The notes under the pieces are model-generated. The model did no database searches, was not told where the DNA came from, and saw only the letters and a program-made list of their open reading frames with translations. 64,000 nt of DNA from Sipunculus nudus (Eukaryota > Annelida > Sipuncula > Golfingiida > Sipunculidae): NCBI GenBank assembly GCA_026874595.1, contig CM049311.1:11811676-11875675 (forward strand), in the 5' to 3' direction. The first letter of the stretch is position 1; the number at the start of each line of letters is the position of its first letter. Shown in pieces: positions 37,502 to 64,000 of this stretch. Both the position numbers and the translations under genes were made by a program.

Positions 37502-39414
37502 CAAGGGGTCACGGCGATCAGCGGATTGTGACAGTTATAACTGCATCACCATAGGTTTTTTTAAGTTGCAATAAAAATACTATCCTCAGTGCTCAGGAAC
37601 TAGGGCTCAATGACGGGGGTGGGGGGAGGGGGGGGGGGGAGGGGGGAGAGTAACAATACCTTTGGATATAAATACAGAATACAGAATTAAATTCAATGGT
37701 GATTACAGGGACTAGTGGGAGTTACAGCACCTCTGCATATACGTAAAGGATAAAATTTAATTTGAATGAAATTATTTTTAAATATTTAAAAACAGGCAGA
37801 GAGATGGGAAACACAGCAAAAAACTTTAATTTCCATTCTACTGAGACAGGAAAATAATGAACAAATATTTGCATTACCGTAGATCGTATTTTTTCTTTTG
37901 TAAAGTCATTTTTTAAAGTTTATAAATTTTACTCTATGTTTACAGTATATCATATATATCTGAATATTTAAATTGATTCACAAATCTAAATTGCATCAAC
38001 AAAATATTTTTACTAATTTTAGTCAGGTAACATCATGTTAACAATACCTTTGGATATAAATACCAAATACAGAATTAAATTCAATGGTGATTACAGGGAC
38101 TAGTGGGAGTTACAGCACCTCTGCACATACGTAAAGGATAAAATTTAATTTAAATGAAATTATTTTTAAATATTTAAAAACAGGCAGAGAGATGGAAAAC
38201 ACAGCAAAAAACTTTAATTTCCATTCTACTGAGACAGGAAAATAATGAACAAATATTTGCATTACCGTAGATCGTATTTTTTCTTTTGTAAAGTCATTTT
38301 TTAAAGTTTATAAATTTTACTCTATGTTTACAGTATATCATATATATCTGAATATTTAAATTGATTTCAAAAATTCTAAATTGCATCAACAAAATATTTA
38401 TACTAATTTTAGTCAGGTAACATCATGTTATGCACACAGATATAATTTTTTTTTTATAAAATATATTTTTTAAATTTGCAAAGCGATAAATATATGAAAA
38501 TAACACTCGAGAATTCATATTTTTAAATTGCACCTTTATTTATCCATGATTTGTTTCATATATTATCAAATTATGCCTACTGATGGGTTAAATTATATTT
38601 TGTTTAATTATTGAAAAGGAAAAAATTTCTTTAAAATGCTACATCTGGACAACATGGCATCTCTTGGATTACTTCTTGAATTAATATTTTAAAAAAAGTT
38701 GTGCACATTGGATCAAAAACAGCTTTAAATTTAAAGAAATACAGTTGACAATAAAAAAATATGTATTGCAATATAATTGGTGATGGGGGGGGGGGGGGTT
38801 AGTGTAGGGCCCATGAGAATAAGTGTATGTTTATTACAGCAGGGCTGTTCTGCCAGTGCTGCATCACTTTTAAGATTACCTAGGCAAGGCTGAAGTGAAC
38901 AGGAGTGTGGTCTTGGATGTACAAAATGCAAATACATTAGAGCATCTGAAACACTTCAATTATTAGAATGAATTTTAAGCTTTTACTTTGAAATTTTAGA
39001 ATTCAACGGATTAAATCCATATGTATCCCAGCTGTGAAAAATAAATTAAATATACCTACGAGAAAAAAAATGTGCCATGGTCAAATTTGGGCAAAATTTA
39101 AGGTACTCATTTTATATTTTTGCTAATATTTTAAAATTTTTTTTTAAATTTTTATCTAATTTTGGGTATACAATTAAATTTTGATTAATTAAAGTTATAT
39201 TACTGAAAAAAAATCCAAATTTAACATTTTTTTTGTGTTAAGTGACCAAATATTTTTCCTGTTTTTTTTTTTACAAAGTGCATTATGTTTTTGGTCCTTA
39301 ACTTTTTAAAATGATATAATACAGACCTATTTTCTGGCATGTACATAGGAACTATATAGAGGAATATTTATAGGAAATATGAAGAAAAACAGATGACTTA
39401 TAGTCAGCTGAGCT
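37502..39414 (-). mobile_element. Element A, copy 3, with internal tandem duplication and 3'-side deletion
   Basis: Starts CAAGGGGTCACGGCGATCAGC, ends at the CTGAGCT hairpin. The interior matches copy 1. A 388-bp segment is duplicated in tandem (37651-38038 and from 38039). The CGGA-rich tract of other copies is missing: the text jumps from AACAGATGA straight to GATGACTTATAG, a deletion between short CAGATGA repeats. G runs at 37617-37646 and 38786-38798. Confidence 0.65.
37651..38426. repeat. 388-bp tandem duplication inside element A copy 3
   Basis: TAACAATACCTTTGGATATA begins both units (37651 and 38039); they then run in parallel to AGTCAGGTAACATCATGTTA. Only a handful of single-base differences are visible, so the duplication looks recent. 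Confidence 0.9.
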
Positions 39415-41163
39415 AAAAATGTGTATATACAAAATATAGTATATTCCAGTTCCTAGGGACCAAGTTCCAGTATATTTAATCCACACCTTAGTTAGATGGT
39501 ATAATTGTAAGAGATCAACTTGTGCCATGGATTGGAGGCATTTTAAACACTAAACTGTATTTTTCATGGATTGTACACATATTATATATGAACTAATGCC
39601 ATGAAAAATGCTAATGCAGTGTTCACGGTTCAGTCATCTCTAGACGTGAAGGAAAAAAGAGGTACATAAGGAAATACCAAATCTGGCACACACTCAGAAA
39701 TCCTACCTCTTGTCCCACAGAGTTTTTCCTGGTAGACTGTCACTAGGTCTACAAGCTGATAAACCTACAGCCCAACATATGGGCTGCAGTGTATGGTGCA
39801 TGTACGTGGCACCTCACACAGTATAGACTGTACATTAACATACCTGATCACTAGTACAATATTTCCTTATTTAGAAGTCAAAGTATCAATGCAGGTTTAA
39901 AAAGATATTATAATATTAACTGAAACTTTTAATATTTACAAAAGAAATTAAATGATAATCAAAACAACCCATATAAGTGAAAAAGTAAAAATAAAAAATA
40001 TTTACTTGCTATATTATTATGGGAGAAAATTGAAATTTGGCAGAAAAAAAAAAACTTTGGGTAGACACAACACTTTTTATAATAAAAATACAATAATACA
40101 TGTTATTTGATCTTTGAAATGTTGATGACAACAGACAAGGAAAAGAAAAATATGTAGTCTGTAAAATAAAAAAATAATCGATAAATTAGATCTGTCACTT
40201 AAAAATACCAATATCATATGTTAATCATATACAGGACTCACTGACGGTCTGGATTTATATGTACTATATTATGGTACAAATCTTAAACTTGCACCAGAGG
40301 TAACATACCTCGTGACCTCCAATCTAAGTCATGAGTCCATGAAAATCTGTTTTTTTTTATGAAAACTAATGTATCCTTCCCCAATGATAATTACATTTCC
40401 TAATGATATTTACTACCATTATTTTTTTAAATAAAATTTAACATAATAAAATAATTTTTAAAATATTATTATTAAAATTATCAATAAAAAAATAATTCAA
40501 TGATAATAATATAATAATTTGATTACTTATTTAAAATGTATTATTATTTTTCCAAATTCATTAATACTATTAATTATCATTAACATAAATATTATTTTTA
40601 TAATTATTATTATCATTATTATTTTACCAGCAGTGTGAAGGATGCACATCTTGCTATAAAAACATTAATCATTTTTTTATTTCACTTTTTTTAATCACTA
40701 GGAAAAGCCAGCATGCTCAACTACAACAAGTGCTGGGGCAAATTATAGTGCCTGCATAAGCCAATTACGTTTTGTGAGCCAAGGCAAATTGAATATCATC
40801 AGGTGGCTGGCCAACATTGAACATGTGATGTTAGCTCAAAACACTGTCAAAAAGACACAGAATTTTCATCAAGAAGCAATTAATAATGTCTTTAATCAAT
40901 ATATATATAATACTGACTCACGTCAAATGACACGAGTAAATACACACTGGATTTTCGTGGTCCAGTGAACATATATTTAGTTTGTGTGTGCTATGCCTAT
41001 GGTCTGAATTAGAACAGGACCCAGTTATGAGAGTCACTTGTTGATGTCGGGGAAAGATTAAATACATGCATTAAGGCGAAATAGTGCTGTCTGTTCCATT
41101 TTAAGGGTCGTATCATGATCACAGGAGCTTAAAATCTGGTTACCATGCTTGTAACGAGCTTAC
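39415..41163. other. AT-rich non-coding stretch before the CRE island
   Basis: Very AT-rich, especially 40380-40640, with no recognised gene. The frame at 40774-40968 has no family resemblance. It would be the start of the long PC1-like 5' intron if the 41.16 kb donor is real. Confidence 0.5.
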
Positions 41164-41256
41164 CTTTAGCCTTATGAAACTTCGTTTGCGAGTTGCTCTC
41201 CACACCCACACACAAACACAGCCTCACGCCGTGACCCCACTTGACCTGTGACGTCA
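41164..41256 (-). promoter_or_regulatory. Candidate promoter (CRE) and 5' non-coding exon of the PC1-like gene
   Basis: A locally GC-richer island holds a perfect CRE, TGACGTCA, at 41249-41256. About 85 bases further along the minus strand is a good splice donor, AAAG followed by GTAAGC, at 41164. The stretch has no ATG, as expected for a 5' UTR exon, and joining it to the acceptor at 20484 would place ATGATG five bases into the next exon. Mammalian PCSK1 is CREB-regulated (established), which makes the CRE apt. Two half-sites GTGACC/TGACC flank it. The start site was not determined and the 20.7 kb intron is inferred. Confidence 0.42.
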
Positions 41257-41659
41257 AAGGCCTCGCTCCAACTACCCACGCACTTGGGTGTCAACCACTG
41301 TAATGTCAGGAGTGGGCTCGAGTGCTGTTTCATTTTCCACGTAAATAAATGTTAATATTTCAATGTTGATAGTTTAATACTTTTTAAAGTAAATCGATAA
41401 GCATGGCTACTTAATACTGACTTTAGGAATTACCGAATGAAAATTTGCAAATAGTGTCCCCATTATAACACAGATGGCGCTCCTGGTTGTAAACTTTCTG
41501 TGCAATATCTGTGTGTGATGTGTAGATCTAGGCCTAATTATTAACAATAATTAATAAATAGATAAATTAAATGTCATGATAAGGTGAAAACATTATACTC
41601 TAAAGAAATAATTCATAAATCTGCTGAAATGTAATCATTAAACTTTATTGATGCTCGTT

Positions 41660-41819
41660 GTGTCATGAATTGCATAACTACTAGTTTTTTCCCCATAGAA
41701 ACCGAGGGCATAACCCCCCAGAATTTTAGGTGTGGAGGGGGGGTGGGGGTGTACAACCCCCCCCCCCAGGTTTCTATGGCGAAAAAGCAAATCTATAGTT
41801 ATTATGCAATACATGACAC
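41660..41819. mobile_element. Fold-back MITE with G/C-run loop
   Basis: The two halves are inverted copies: GTGTCATGAATTGCATAA...CCATAGAAACC and its near-complement GGTTTCTATGG...TTATGCAATACATGACAC. The arms are about 50 bases and enclose a loop with a G7/G5 run and a C13 run. No coding sequence; target duplication not resolved. Confidence 0.75.
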
Positions 41820-42784
41820 TTAAAATTGATAATATTAATAACAAACATTCAAGGATCCTTAATTCGTTATTCAGAGCTTCACCAAAGGTTTCCCTATATT
41901 TTGTATCTGCAATGGAGATACGCTCATAATATTCAATTACAGTCTTACCATTTTAACTATTATCGTTCAGTATACAATTTAATATGCAGACTAGGAACTC
42001 CATGGCTCTATAGCTTTATGATAATTTATTAATCATATGAATTAATATGTTTAATTATTCTACAAATAACCCTTTCCTATAATTTATTATGCATTCGGCA
42101 AAAAGCACGGTAAACCAGCTGAAAGTAACCAATTTAATAAAAAAAAATAAAAAATAAATTTACGGTATCTTCATATGATCTGTACATCATTCTTTTCCGT
42201 AAGCTGTCTATTTTGTTGATTGAATAGGGAATATCAATTAAATAAGTCTATTGCAAGATTTTTAAATGTCATTGAAGGAAAATCATATCTTAAAAATCGT
42301 TCCAGTATAAGAGGTCAGTGTAGACATAGTCTATAAATTGTGCATTTCTTACACAGGATGCCAAAGAATTTTCGAACTAACAGGCATAGTTATATATGCA
42401 GACAATATGTATAAAGGGAAATAATAAGAAATTTAAAAAAAATGACAGATAAACCCAGAAATATTCCTTGCGGGAATAGTTAAACATTCTTTTTATCACA
42501 TTTATAACTATATCTAATATAGAATCATCATAACAGAATCATTGCAGAATCATTGCAAACAAGCATTCATGTCATATAATTAAATAAACAGGTTAAATGG
42601 ACTTTTTAGTATTTAATCAGTAAAATTATAGAAAAGCTCTTCAGACGTTTTAATAAGAAACATAAGAAACTCTGAGAGGAAAAGAATGCAGATCTTTAAC
42701 AATATTCAGTTGTGAAAACTGAACTTAAAAATTTGAAATCTGGAAAGTTTATGTATATTATATTACATACACACACATATATAC

Positions 42785-42831
<47 letters not shown>

Positions 42832-43629
42832 TTATGTAAATCTCAGTTGTAATGTCTTATAAAAATCAAACAATTTGATGGCTTCGTATGTTGCTAAGAA
42901 AACGCCTAAACATTAGTATAACATGTATTTACCAATTTGAAAAGTCTCCTTTGGGCCAGAAACAGTGTGTAAGAGAGGCTGGAATTTAATTTTTTTTATT
43001 TTACATAATTTTTACCAGGGTATAACTTTGTAAATTTTCAAATTTTCAATCTCTCTAAGAGGTCGAAGACACATAATAGTGTAGAACAACCCCTACAGGC
43101 TACATGCATTTAGAATTAATGAATAGTTAGAAAATAGTAAAAGTAATATCTTATACGAAAACTTGTAACATTTTAGCAACATTTATTTTTGCAGAAAATT
43201 AGGGCCATGCCCATTTGTTGGTTAAAGTCTCCAAATTCACAAAACTTTTGCAGATACATGGCTTAAAATTTTGCATATTTGCTATTTGGAAAATTGAAAG
43301 TATCAACATGGAGTAATAGACAAATCAGAGATGGTCATTCAGGAGGTATTTGTGGAATTTCACATGGAATGACCAAAAAGAAAAGAAAACTATTTCTACA
43401 AAGTCCCCTTTTTTAAAGAAAACTTAGTATCACCAAAATTATTATCTTCCCTTTGATATAGTAAAAGTTGAGCACATTATAGAATGAATGAAACATGATT
43501 TTATCAAATGTTTGGCTCAGAATGATTTTTATCATATACTGTGGTCCTAAAGGGCAGACATTGACATTAATGATAATTGCTGAGAAAATATGTGTCCTGG
43601 TTTAAAAAACGTGAATGAAACTGTGGCAT
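41820..43629. other. Non-coding stretch with TA microsatellite
   Basis: AT-rich, no gene recognised. Contains a TA run at 42788-42829. Confidence 0.55.
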
Positions 43630-44359
43630 TACGCTCTTTACACAGCGCTTTAACTACAGGCCTGTACTCCCTATATCGTAAGCGCTGTTTGTTTTGACCT
43701 CGTATCCTGAATGTCTACACCAGAGGGGAGCACTGTATTTTGGGCCAATCAGATGAGACCCTGTGCTGGAAGAAAACATTGTTTACAAGTCAAGCAATGA
43801 ATACACAGAGCCAATGGTGTTCATTTCTTTTTCAGTGACAACTCATCGCCCAGGCAACCGTTTGTACAGGCCAAAGGCTCTGAGAGAATGGCCCTGCAAG
43901 TGGTTTGCACAGGTCCTTGTGTATATACAGGATGCCCGGCCGGTGAGCTGTAATTCAAACAAAATGAAACCACATAGGCTCCATGCACACCTCCCTGGCT
44001 GGGTTCAGTTTTGCTGACAGCGGATACATGGCTGCGCTAACATAGTCGTAATGTCATAATCGAATCGGTCGATGATGAGAAAACGCAGAGGGAGCAATTA
44101 AAATTCGACTTTTCTTTACTAAGAGTAAACATAAAACTGTCATCAAGCGGCGCTTGAAGTGCAGCTGTGGCCGGAGCCATGATGCCTGTCGAGTGTTTGT
44201 TAACTGGCATTTGGTTGGCTGCTAGTCACATCAGCAGTTTTTTATCAGCAGACAGACCTACCACCTGGTGTCTAAGTGTATCATAAACGGTCAAACCAGG
44301 CAGCGGGAAAATCAGTAGCTTCTTTAGAAGCGCAAGATTTCCGCTGCCTCGGGAGCGTA
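43630..44359. mobile_element. Element E, copy 1 (terminal hairpins, inverted ends)
   Basis: 730 bp starting TACGCTCTTTACACAGCGC and ending GGGAGCGTA, so the outer ends are inverted (TACGCTC/GAGCGTA). A 9-bp stem ACAGCGCTT/AAGCGCTGT lies just inside the left end; the right end is a long hairpin GGCAGCGG...CCGCTGCC (44299-44351). A second copy lies at 62773-63429. No coding capacity; the open frame at 43763-44017 is not kept in copy 2. Confidence 0.75.
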
Positions 44360-45308
44360 TTGCTGTATGTACTTGACAATAAAATGTTTTTCTTTACAAA
44401 TCCTGGCCATTGTGGCTAAAGTTACCCCTGCAAGTTTCTACTTCTTTAGACAAGTTCTGCCCCATGAAGTAAACTACTGAATCTAAAGGCAGATAAATCA
44501 GCATAAGAAGTAAAGCATGCTTCTGAAAGTTTACCTTTAACATGGAAATTTTAAGTAATCTTGAAACGTCAGCCCCATGTTATACACATACTGAATCACT
44601 GACTATAACTGCGTTTAATCTTTGCGAACAGAAGCGAGAGGAGGCGCCAAACATTCGGGCATTTCTTTGACTAGATAACAAGAAACATCTGCGACATCTA
44701 GCACTTAAAGCGTTTATACTACTGTTTACCACCATTTAAGAGAATAAGAACTTAACAAGTTTGCATGTTTCTGTCCTGCGCCTTACCTGATTCCGCCATA
44801 TCATCATCAATACATGGCATAATAAGAAACGACTATAATTATGATAAAAATTAAAAAAGAATGTCTATACAGTTTACTTCAGACAACCCATTTGGTTTTA
44901 TTTCATTATTTACCGTGCTTGATAAAACCCTTTTAATCAAGCTTTGTAAAAAGAGTTTGCTTAGCATTTTATTTTCTGCATAGCTGCAGGTTGATAAGGA
45001 ATATTTTTTATTATCGTTCTTGATTATGATTTTTTTTATAGTGATTTATCATTTATCTATATTTTGGTTAATTTATTTAGTTGTTGCTTCATTTATTTGT
45101 TCATTAACATTATCACTTCTTCTAGACTTAAATACTTAAAGGAATACAAGATGCTAGTTCTTTTCTAAATCATGTAGCAGTGTACCTTGCCATGATCAAG
45201 CTGATATATAGATACTTGATCTTATGATAATCGATTCTCATGGTTATAATTTAATCAGAAACAAAGTAAAAAATATTACTGTCATGAGATAATGTGCAGG
45301 ACAGTTTG
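44360..45308. other. Non-coding stretch, nothing recognised
   Basis: No gene, repeat family or array recognised on either strand between element E copy 1 and the poly(A) signal at 45.3 kb. Confidence 0.5.
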
Positions 45309-45314
45309 TTTATT
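45309..45314 (-). terminator. Candidate poly(A) signal for the 45.4 kb exon
   Basis: AATAAA on the minus strand, about 130 bases after the TAA at 45443. It supports reading that frame as a terminal exon and would end the transcript before the PC1 candidate promoter at 41.2 kb. Confidence 0.4.
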
Positions 45315-45442
45315 GACGAAAGTAGAGTGATAGACTGAGAGTTATAAAAATGCGTGAGGTAATCATTCTACAATGTACAATTTTGATTTTTTTTATATCT
45401 ATATATATTATGCAATGAACTTTCCTTGCCTGGATACACATA

Positions 45443-45675
45443 TTATACGTATAGTTTCTGAGAGATGACGCTGCGATAGACCTTTCGCAAAATGGTGTCA
45501 ATTTCCTCAAGACTGATGGGAAAATATGGAAAGTGTCCCCTTAGGACAAACTTGGCATCATTCTCAATAATTACTTCTGGTGCAGAAACTAGCGTAGCCG
45601 TAGAGGAACTGCCACCATCATCGACAATAATCTTGATAGTTAAATTATATCTGCCCGCCGCCCTGTACGTCTTTT
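45443..45675 (-). CDS. Putative terminal exon of an unrecognised minus-strand gene
   Basis: After an acceptor (ATATACAG, rc at 45676-45683) the minus strand is open for 76 codons to TAA at 45443-45445. The translation starts KTYRAAGRYNLTIKIIVDDG, which looks like the last strands of a PKD (immunoglobulin-like) domain (pattern TY..G.Y...V.V.DDGG), and goes on through KFVLRGHFPYF to SQKLYV. A poly(A) signal follows at 45309-45314. An in-frame stop upstream means an earlier exon of phase 1 is needed; I could not find it. Codon content and the paired fragment at 4.3 kb argue for real or recently real coding sequence. Confidence 0.42.
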
Positions 45676-46714
45676 CTGTATATTCACTTATATACCATAA
45701 ATCATATTTTTAGGGAAAAGATATATTTTGTCTTGTCTGTCTGCTCAGTTACCAGTGCCACCCATGATAATGTATATATCATAGTACCCGTGCTTGTGGG
45801 ACTTAAGTCGTGTATATATACAGGAGGGGCTTTCAACAGTTGCTATTGACCAAATTAATTCACTAAAGGAGTCCATTACGCGTGGCTATATATAGAGCCT
45901 TGAGGGTGAAATATATTAATAAATAGTTTTGCTTCTATAGTTGACTGTCACACCAGTAAAGATGTAAACTTCCAGATTTTTTTTTTAACTGTCAAACCAA
46001 CTGGCTAAACTCTTGCATACGCACACTCAAAAAGAGGACTAAGTAATGTGTTAACAAAACAAATCAATATATATTAAAGAAAGGAGCTACTTACATTCTC
46101 CGTGGAGGTGCTCCACATGCACAAACACTTATAATAACACAGAAATAAACACTGAGTCGTTAATGACAGTACACGGCAAATTTCCTTTTTTAGTCTGTTT
46201 CTGATCACATGACTAATGCGCACAAATACTTGACACCGGGATGTAACACTATTCGACTCACTGAGTGGCTCCGGTTGTGTAAAGTACATTCAGTCCTATA
46301 GATTCTCTAATTACCTACAATCTCTCGCTGGAGTATACACGTTTGACACAGTTAAGGCACCGCGCACAGGCCATTCTTTCTGGGCGTTGAATCAATGTCC
46401 ATCACACCTGATGTCCTCTAGAATCATCAAGTTCTAGGTAGCCGAATACACTTCTACACAGCAATATTCAGTACCTCTAGAGTAACGCGTTTAAATAAAG
46501 CCCTTGTTCTGTTCCTGGAAGCTCTCATCTCACCACATACAGGTAATAAATCGCCAGATTCATCAGTCCGTCGGCAAAAATGCGATAGACATCAATTCTC
46601 AGCTGTCTCCACTTAAACGCATGCAGACCTGCCCCGGATTACTGTAGATATTGCCAGGCTATAACTCTATGGTATGTTGGTCAGGCACCTCTCCCGAAAA
46701 CGCCCTCCTCATGA

Positions 46715-46737
46715 CTTATATATGCTTGCTGACGTCA
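46715..46737 (-). promoter_or_regulatory. TATA box plus CRE, minus-strand core promoter
   Basis: On the minus strand a perfect palindromic CRE (TGACGTCA, 46730-46737) is followed eight bases later by TATATAAG (46715-46722). This is the classic spacing of a cAMP-responsive TATA promoter; the expected start would be near 46690. It faces the exon-like frame at 45.4 kb and, further on, the PC1-like gene. A donor-like GTAAGTA lies at 46087-46093. The CRE is symmetric, so it could also serve the divergent ZMPSTE24 gene 1.8 kb to the right. Confidence 0.45.
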
Positions 46738-48494
46738 TAATTCCCGATCTTCTTCTAGCCAGTCACCAATCACAATTACGCTGACCGTCAAAAACAGTAT
46801 GAATTCTTATAAAGTTACACCTAAAGAGACAAAATTCCTGGGAAAATTAAACTAAACAGGTGGTATTTATTTTAAATCTACAACAAACCCTCATTACAAA
46901 AGAGACAGCCGAACAGAGACGGCTCCGATGGAATTAAACTGTACCGAGATTAACATCAAATGAGACACGTGTGCTCTCTGAACACTAACTGCTTTGAAAT
47001 TAACATCAAATGAGAAATGTGTTTTATTTAACCAATGTTCAATATATTCTGGATTTTATTAGGGAAAAACAAAAACAAAAAATGGCTTAGATATCCATTG
47101 ATGTAAAATTCTTGAAATGGTGAAAAGTGGCGGTTCCTCGGGGGGGGGGGGGGGGGGGAGAAAAAAATGACTTTATCAGGCTTTCTTATTTTGTCTTCCT
47201 TGTTGCTTGGTTGGAGTCTCTTTCCTGTCCCAAATCCTGAATTAGCCAGTACCTGGTGTAAGTGTGTTTGTGTGTGTGTGTGTGTGGGGGGGGGGGGGCT
47301 TTTACATTTAATAACAATAATGTAGCATTTGCAGGATACACCAAGCAATAATGATATGAAACAGTTAATTAAACTAGGGAGTTTGCATCAGTGACTTATA
47401 GAGTTGATGAATGAATTTCACTTTCAGCATGGATAATCAATCGCATGCACCTCTCACGGAACGTCAGTATAAAATCCACTGGACATCATCACAGCACATA
47501 TTTTATTCAGGTTAATAAGTACAAGTGCAGGATTAGTACGTAATATTTAATGTAATACATTAATATTCATTAAAAAAAACCTGTGTTAAACATTTTTTTG
47601 GTTAAAAATATATGTTTATAATTTTACTTCATGCTCTAATAGTAATATACATGTATAATTATTTTTAAATTGAAACATATAATTAATTGCAATTAATATA
47701 TACAGTGGTCATTGAACAGTGTTGAAACATTTCTGCATTGATAAAACTATTTTTTTTTACAGAAAAATACTTTTTTCCCTGCCTTATTCTGCTGTAAACA
47801 TATTAAAGAATGCTTAATCTGCTTACGTTACAGTTATTTGTGGAAAGTTTCGTCCTGAACTGTTTATAGGATGAGATCTGACACAAATCACTGCCAAAAA
47901 TGCAGTTCGGGTATAGCTAATGCATGAGTTTTAATTGTAGAACCTCCATTTGTTGGAGATTCCTGTAGCATGCATGCCAACATGCATTACTCACAATTAG
48001 CAATATTGAGTTAAACCTTTCACATTTTGACATCAATATATCGTTCCTTTCCAAAAGTGTTTTGAATATTTTATATTTTATCGCAATCATGTAGGCCTAC
48101 ATTTGATTGTAAATTTTTTTTTTCATGATATCGCATCTTTATAGGTAAGAGTTTACAGAAAATTTAATCCAAATAAATCAAATAGATAAATTATTTCATG
48201 AATATATTACTGAATATTCAAATTCCTCAAAGTAACTAAATAACCAAATAACTAAAGGAATAAATAAATAACTAAAGAAATAACCAATTAACGGATAAAC
48301 TTACTAATGAAATAACTTACTTACTTAATGAATGAGTGACCTACTTAACAGTATCACTATACTTCTATTACTGTTATCTAATTATTCTTGCCAGTTGACT
48401 TTCCCATTTATTTAAAAAAAATAATATTGCTGTTTTTTTATTTTCCTCAAGGAATGTCTGTGTGAGTACATTTTCCTGTACGCTGGGTAGCAAG
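46738..48494. other. Region upstream of ZMPSTE24, promoter not identified
   Basis: Should contain the ZMPSTE24 promoter. It has a 19-base G run (47140-47158), a (GT)n-G run (47262-47298) and AT-rich sequence, but no clear TATA box on the plus strand. A direct repeat ATTAACATCAAATGAGA occurs at 46949 and 46998. Confidence 0.45.

Positions 48495-64000
<15,506 letters not shown>

Noticed and set aside
46074-46289. 71-codon minus-strand frame as first coding exon of the 45.4 kb gene or the PC1 gene
   Set aside because: Joining its donor to the 45675 or 20483 exons gives early stops or the wrong phase; it can only be untranslated sequence.

Overview
This window looks like animal nuclear DNA, most likely from a bivalve mollusc. 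It is AT-rich, its genes are split by many GT-AG introns, and it is crowded with microsatellites and short non-coding mobile elements whose cores are tandem repeats. The animal assignment is secure from the two genes. The bivalve assignment is inference from the repeat types and from a PC1-type convertase of lophotrochozoan character.

Left part (about 0.7-20.5 kb, minus strand): a complete coding sequence for a kexin/furin-family proprotein convertase, most like neuroendocrine convertase 1 (PC1/3). Ten coding exons join in frame to 818 codons, from a signal peptide at 20478 to a stop at 820. The catalytic Asp, His, Ser and the oxyanion Asn are all present. The first coding exon follows a splice acceptor, so a non-coding exon must lie further right. 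The best candidate ends at a donor at 41164 and carries a perfect cAMP response element (CRE).

Middle (20.5-48.4 kb): no well-supported complete gene. It holds several copies of a 1.9-2.5 kb element, a nested tandem-repeat element, small inverted-repeat elements and microsatellites. A minus-strand exon-like reading frame with a stop and poly(A) signal (45.3-45.7 kb), and a TATA+CRE promoter-like site at 46.7 kb on the same strand, hint at a small unrecognised gene.

Right part (48.5-64.0 kb, plus strand): the first eight coding exons of ZMPSTE24 (CAAX prenyl protease 1, Ste24 family). The gene runs off the window just after the HELGH zinc motif. Its introns hold a 1.6 kb inverted-repeat element with an 8-bp target duplication, a Harbinger-like MITE, a decayed LINE reverse transcriptase and a tandem-repeat element.

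The most interesting pattern is the mobile DNA. At least six sequence-unrelated element types end in CTAG or CTTG directly before a T run, most with hairpins near their ends and tandem-repeat cores. This is the layout of non-autonomous Helentron (rolling-circle, HINE/DINE-like) elements. One insertion can be read exactly, because an inverted second copy of its host element keeps the empty site. Several families share a 14-bp palindrome, AGGTGGCGCCACCT, at regular spacing.

The two genes are both proteases of protein maturation (prohormone cleavage in the secretory pathway; prenyl-protein trimming in ER and nuclear membranes), but nothing shows a shared pathway. All identities, splice sites and repeat boundaries were read by eye; no alignment or database search was run.
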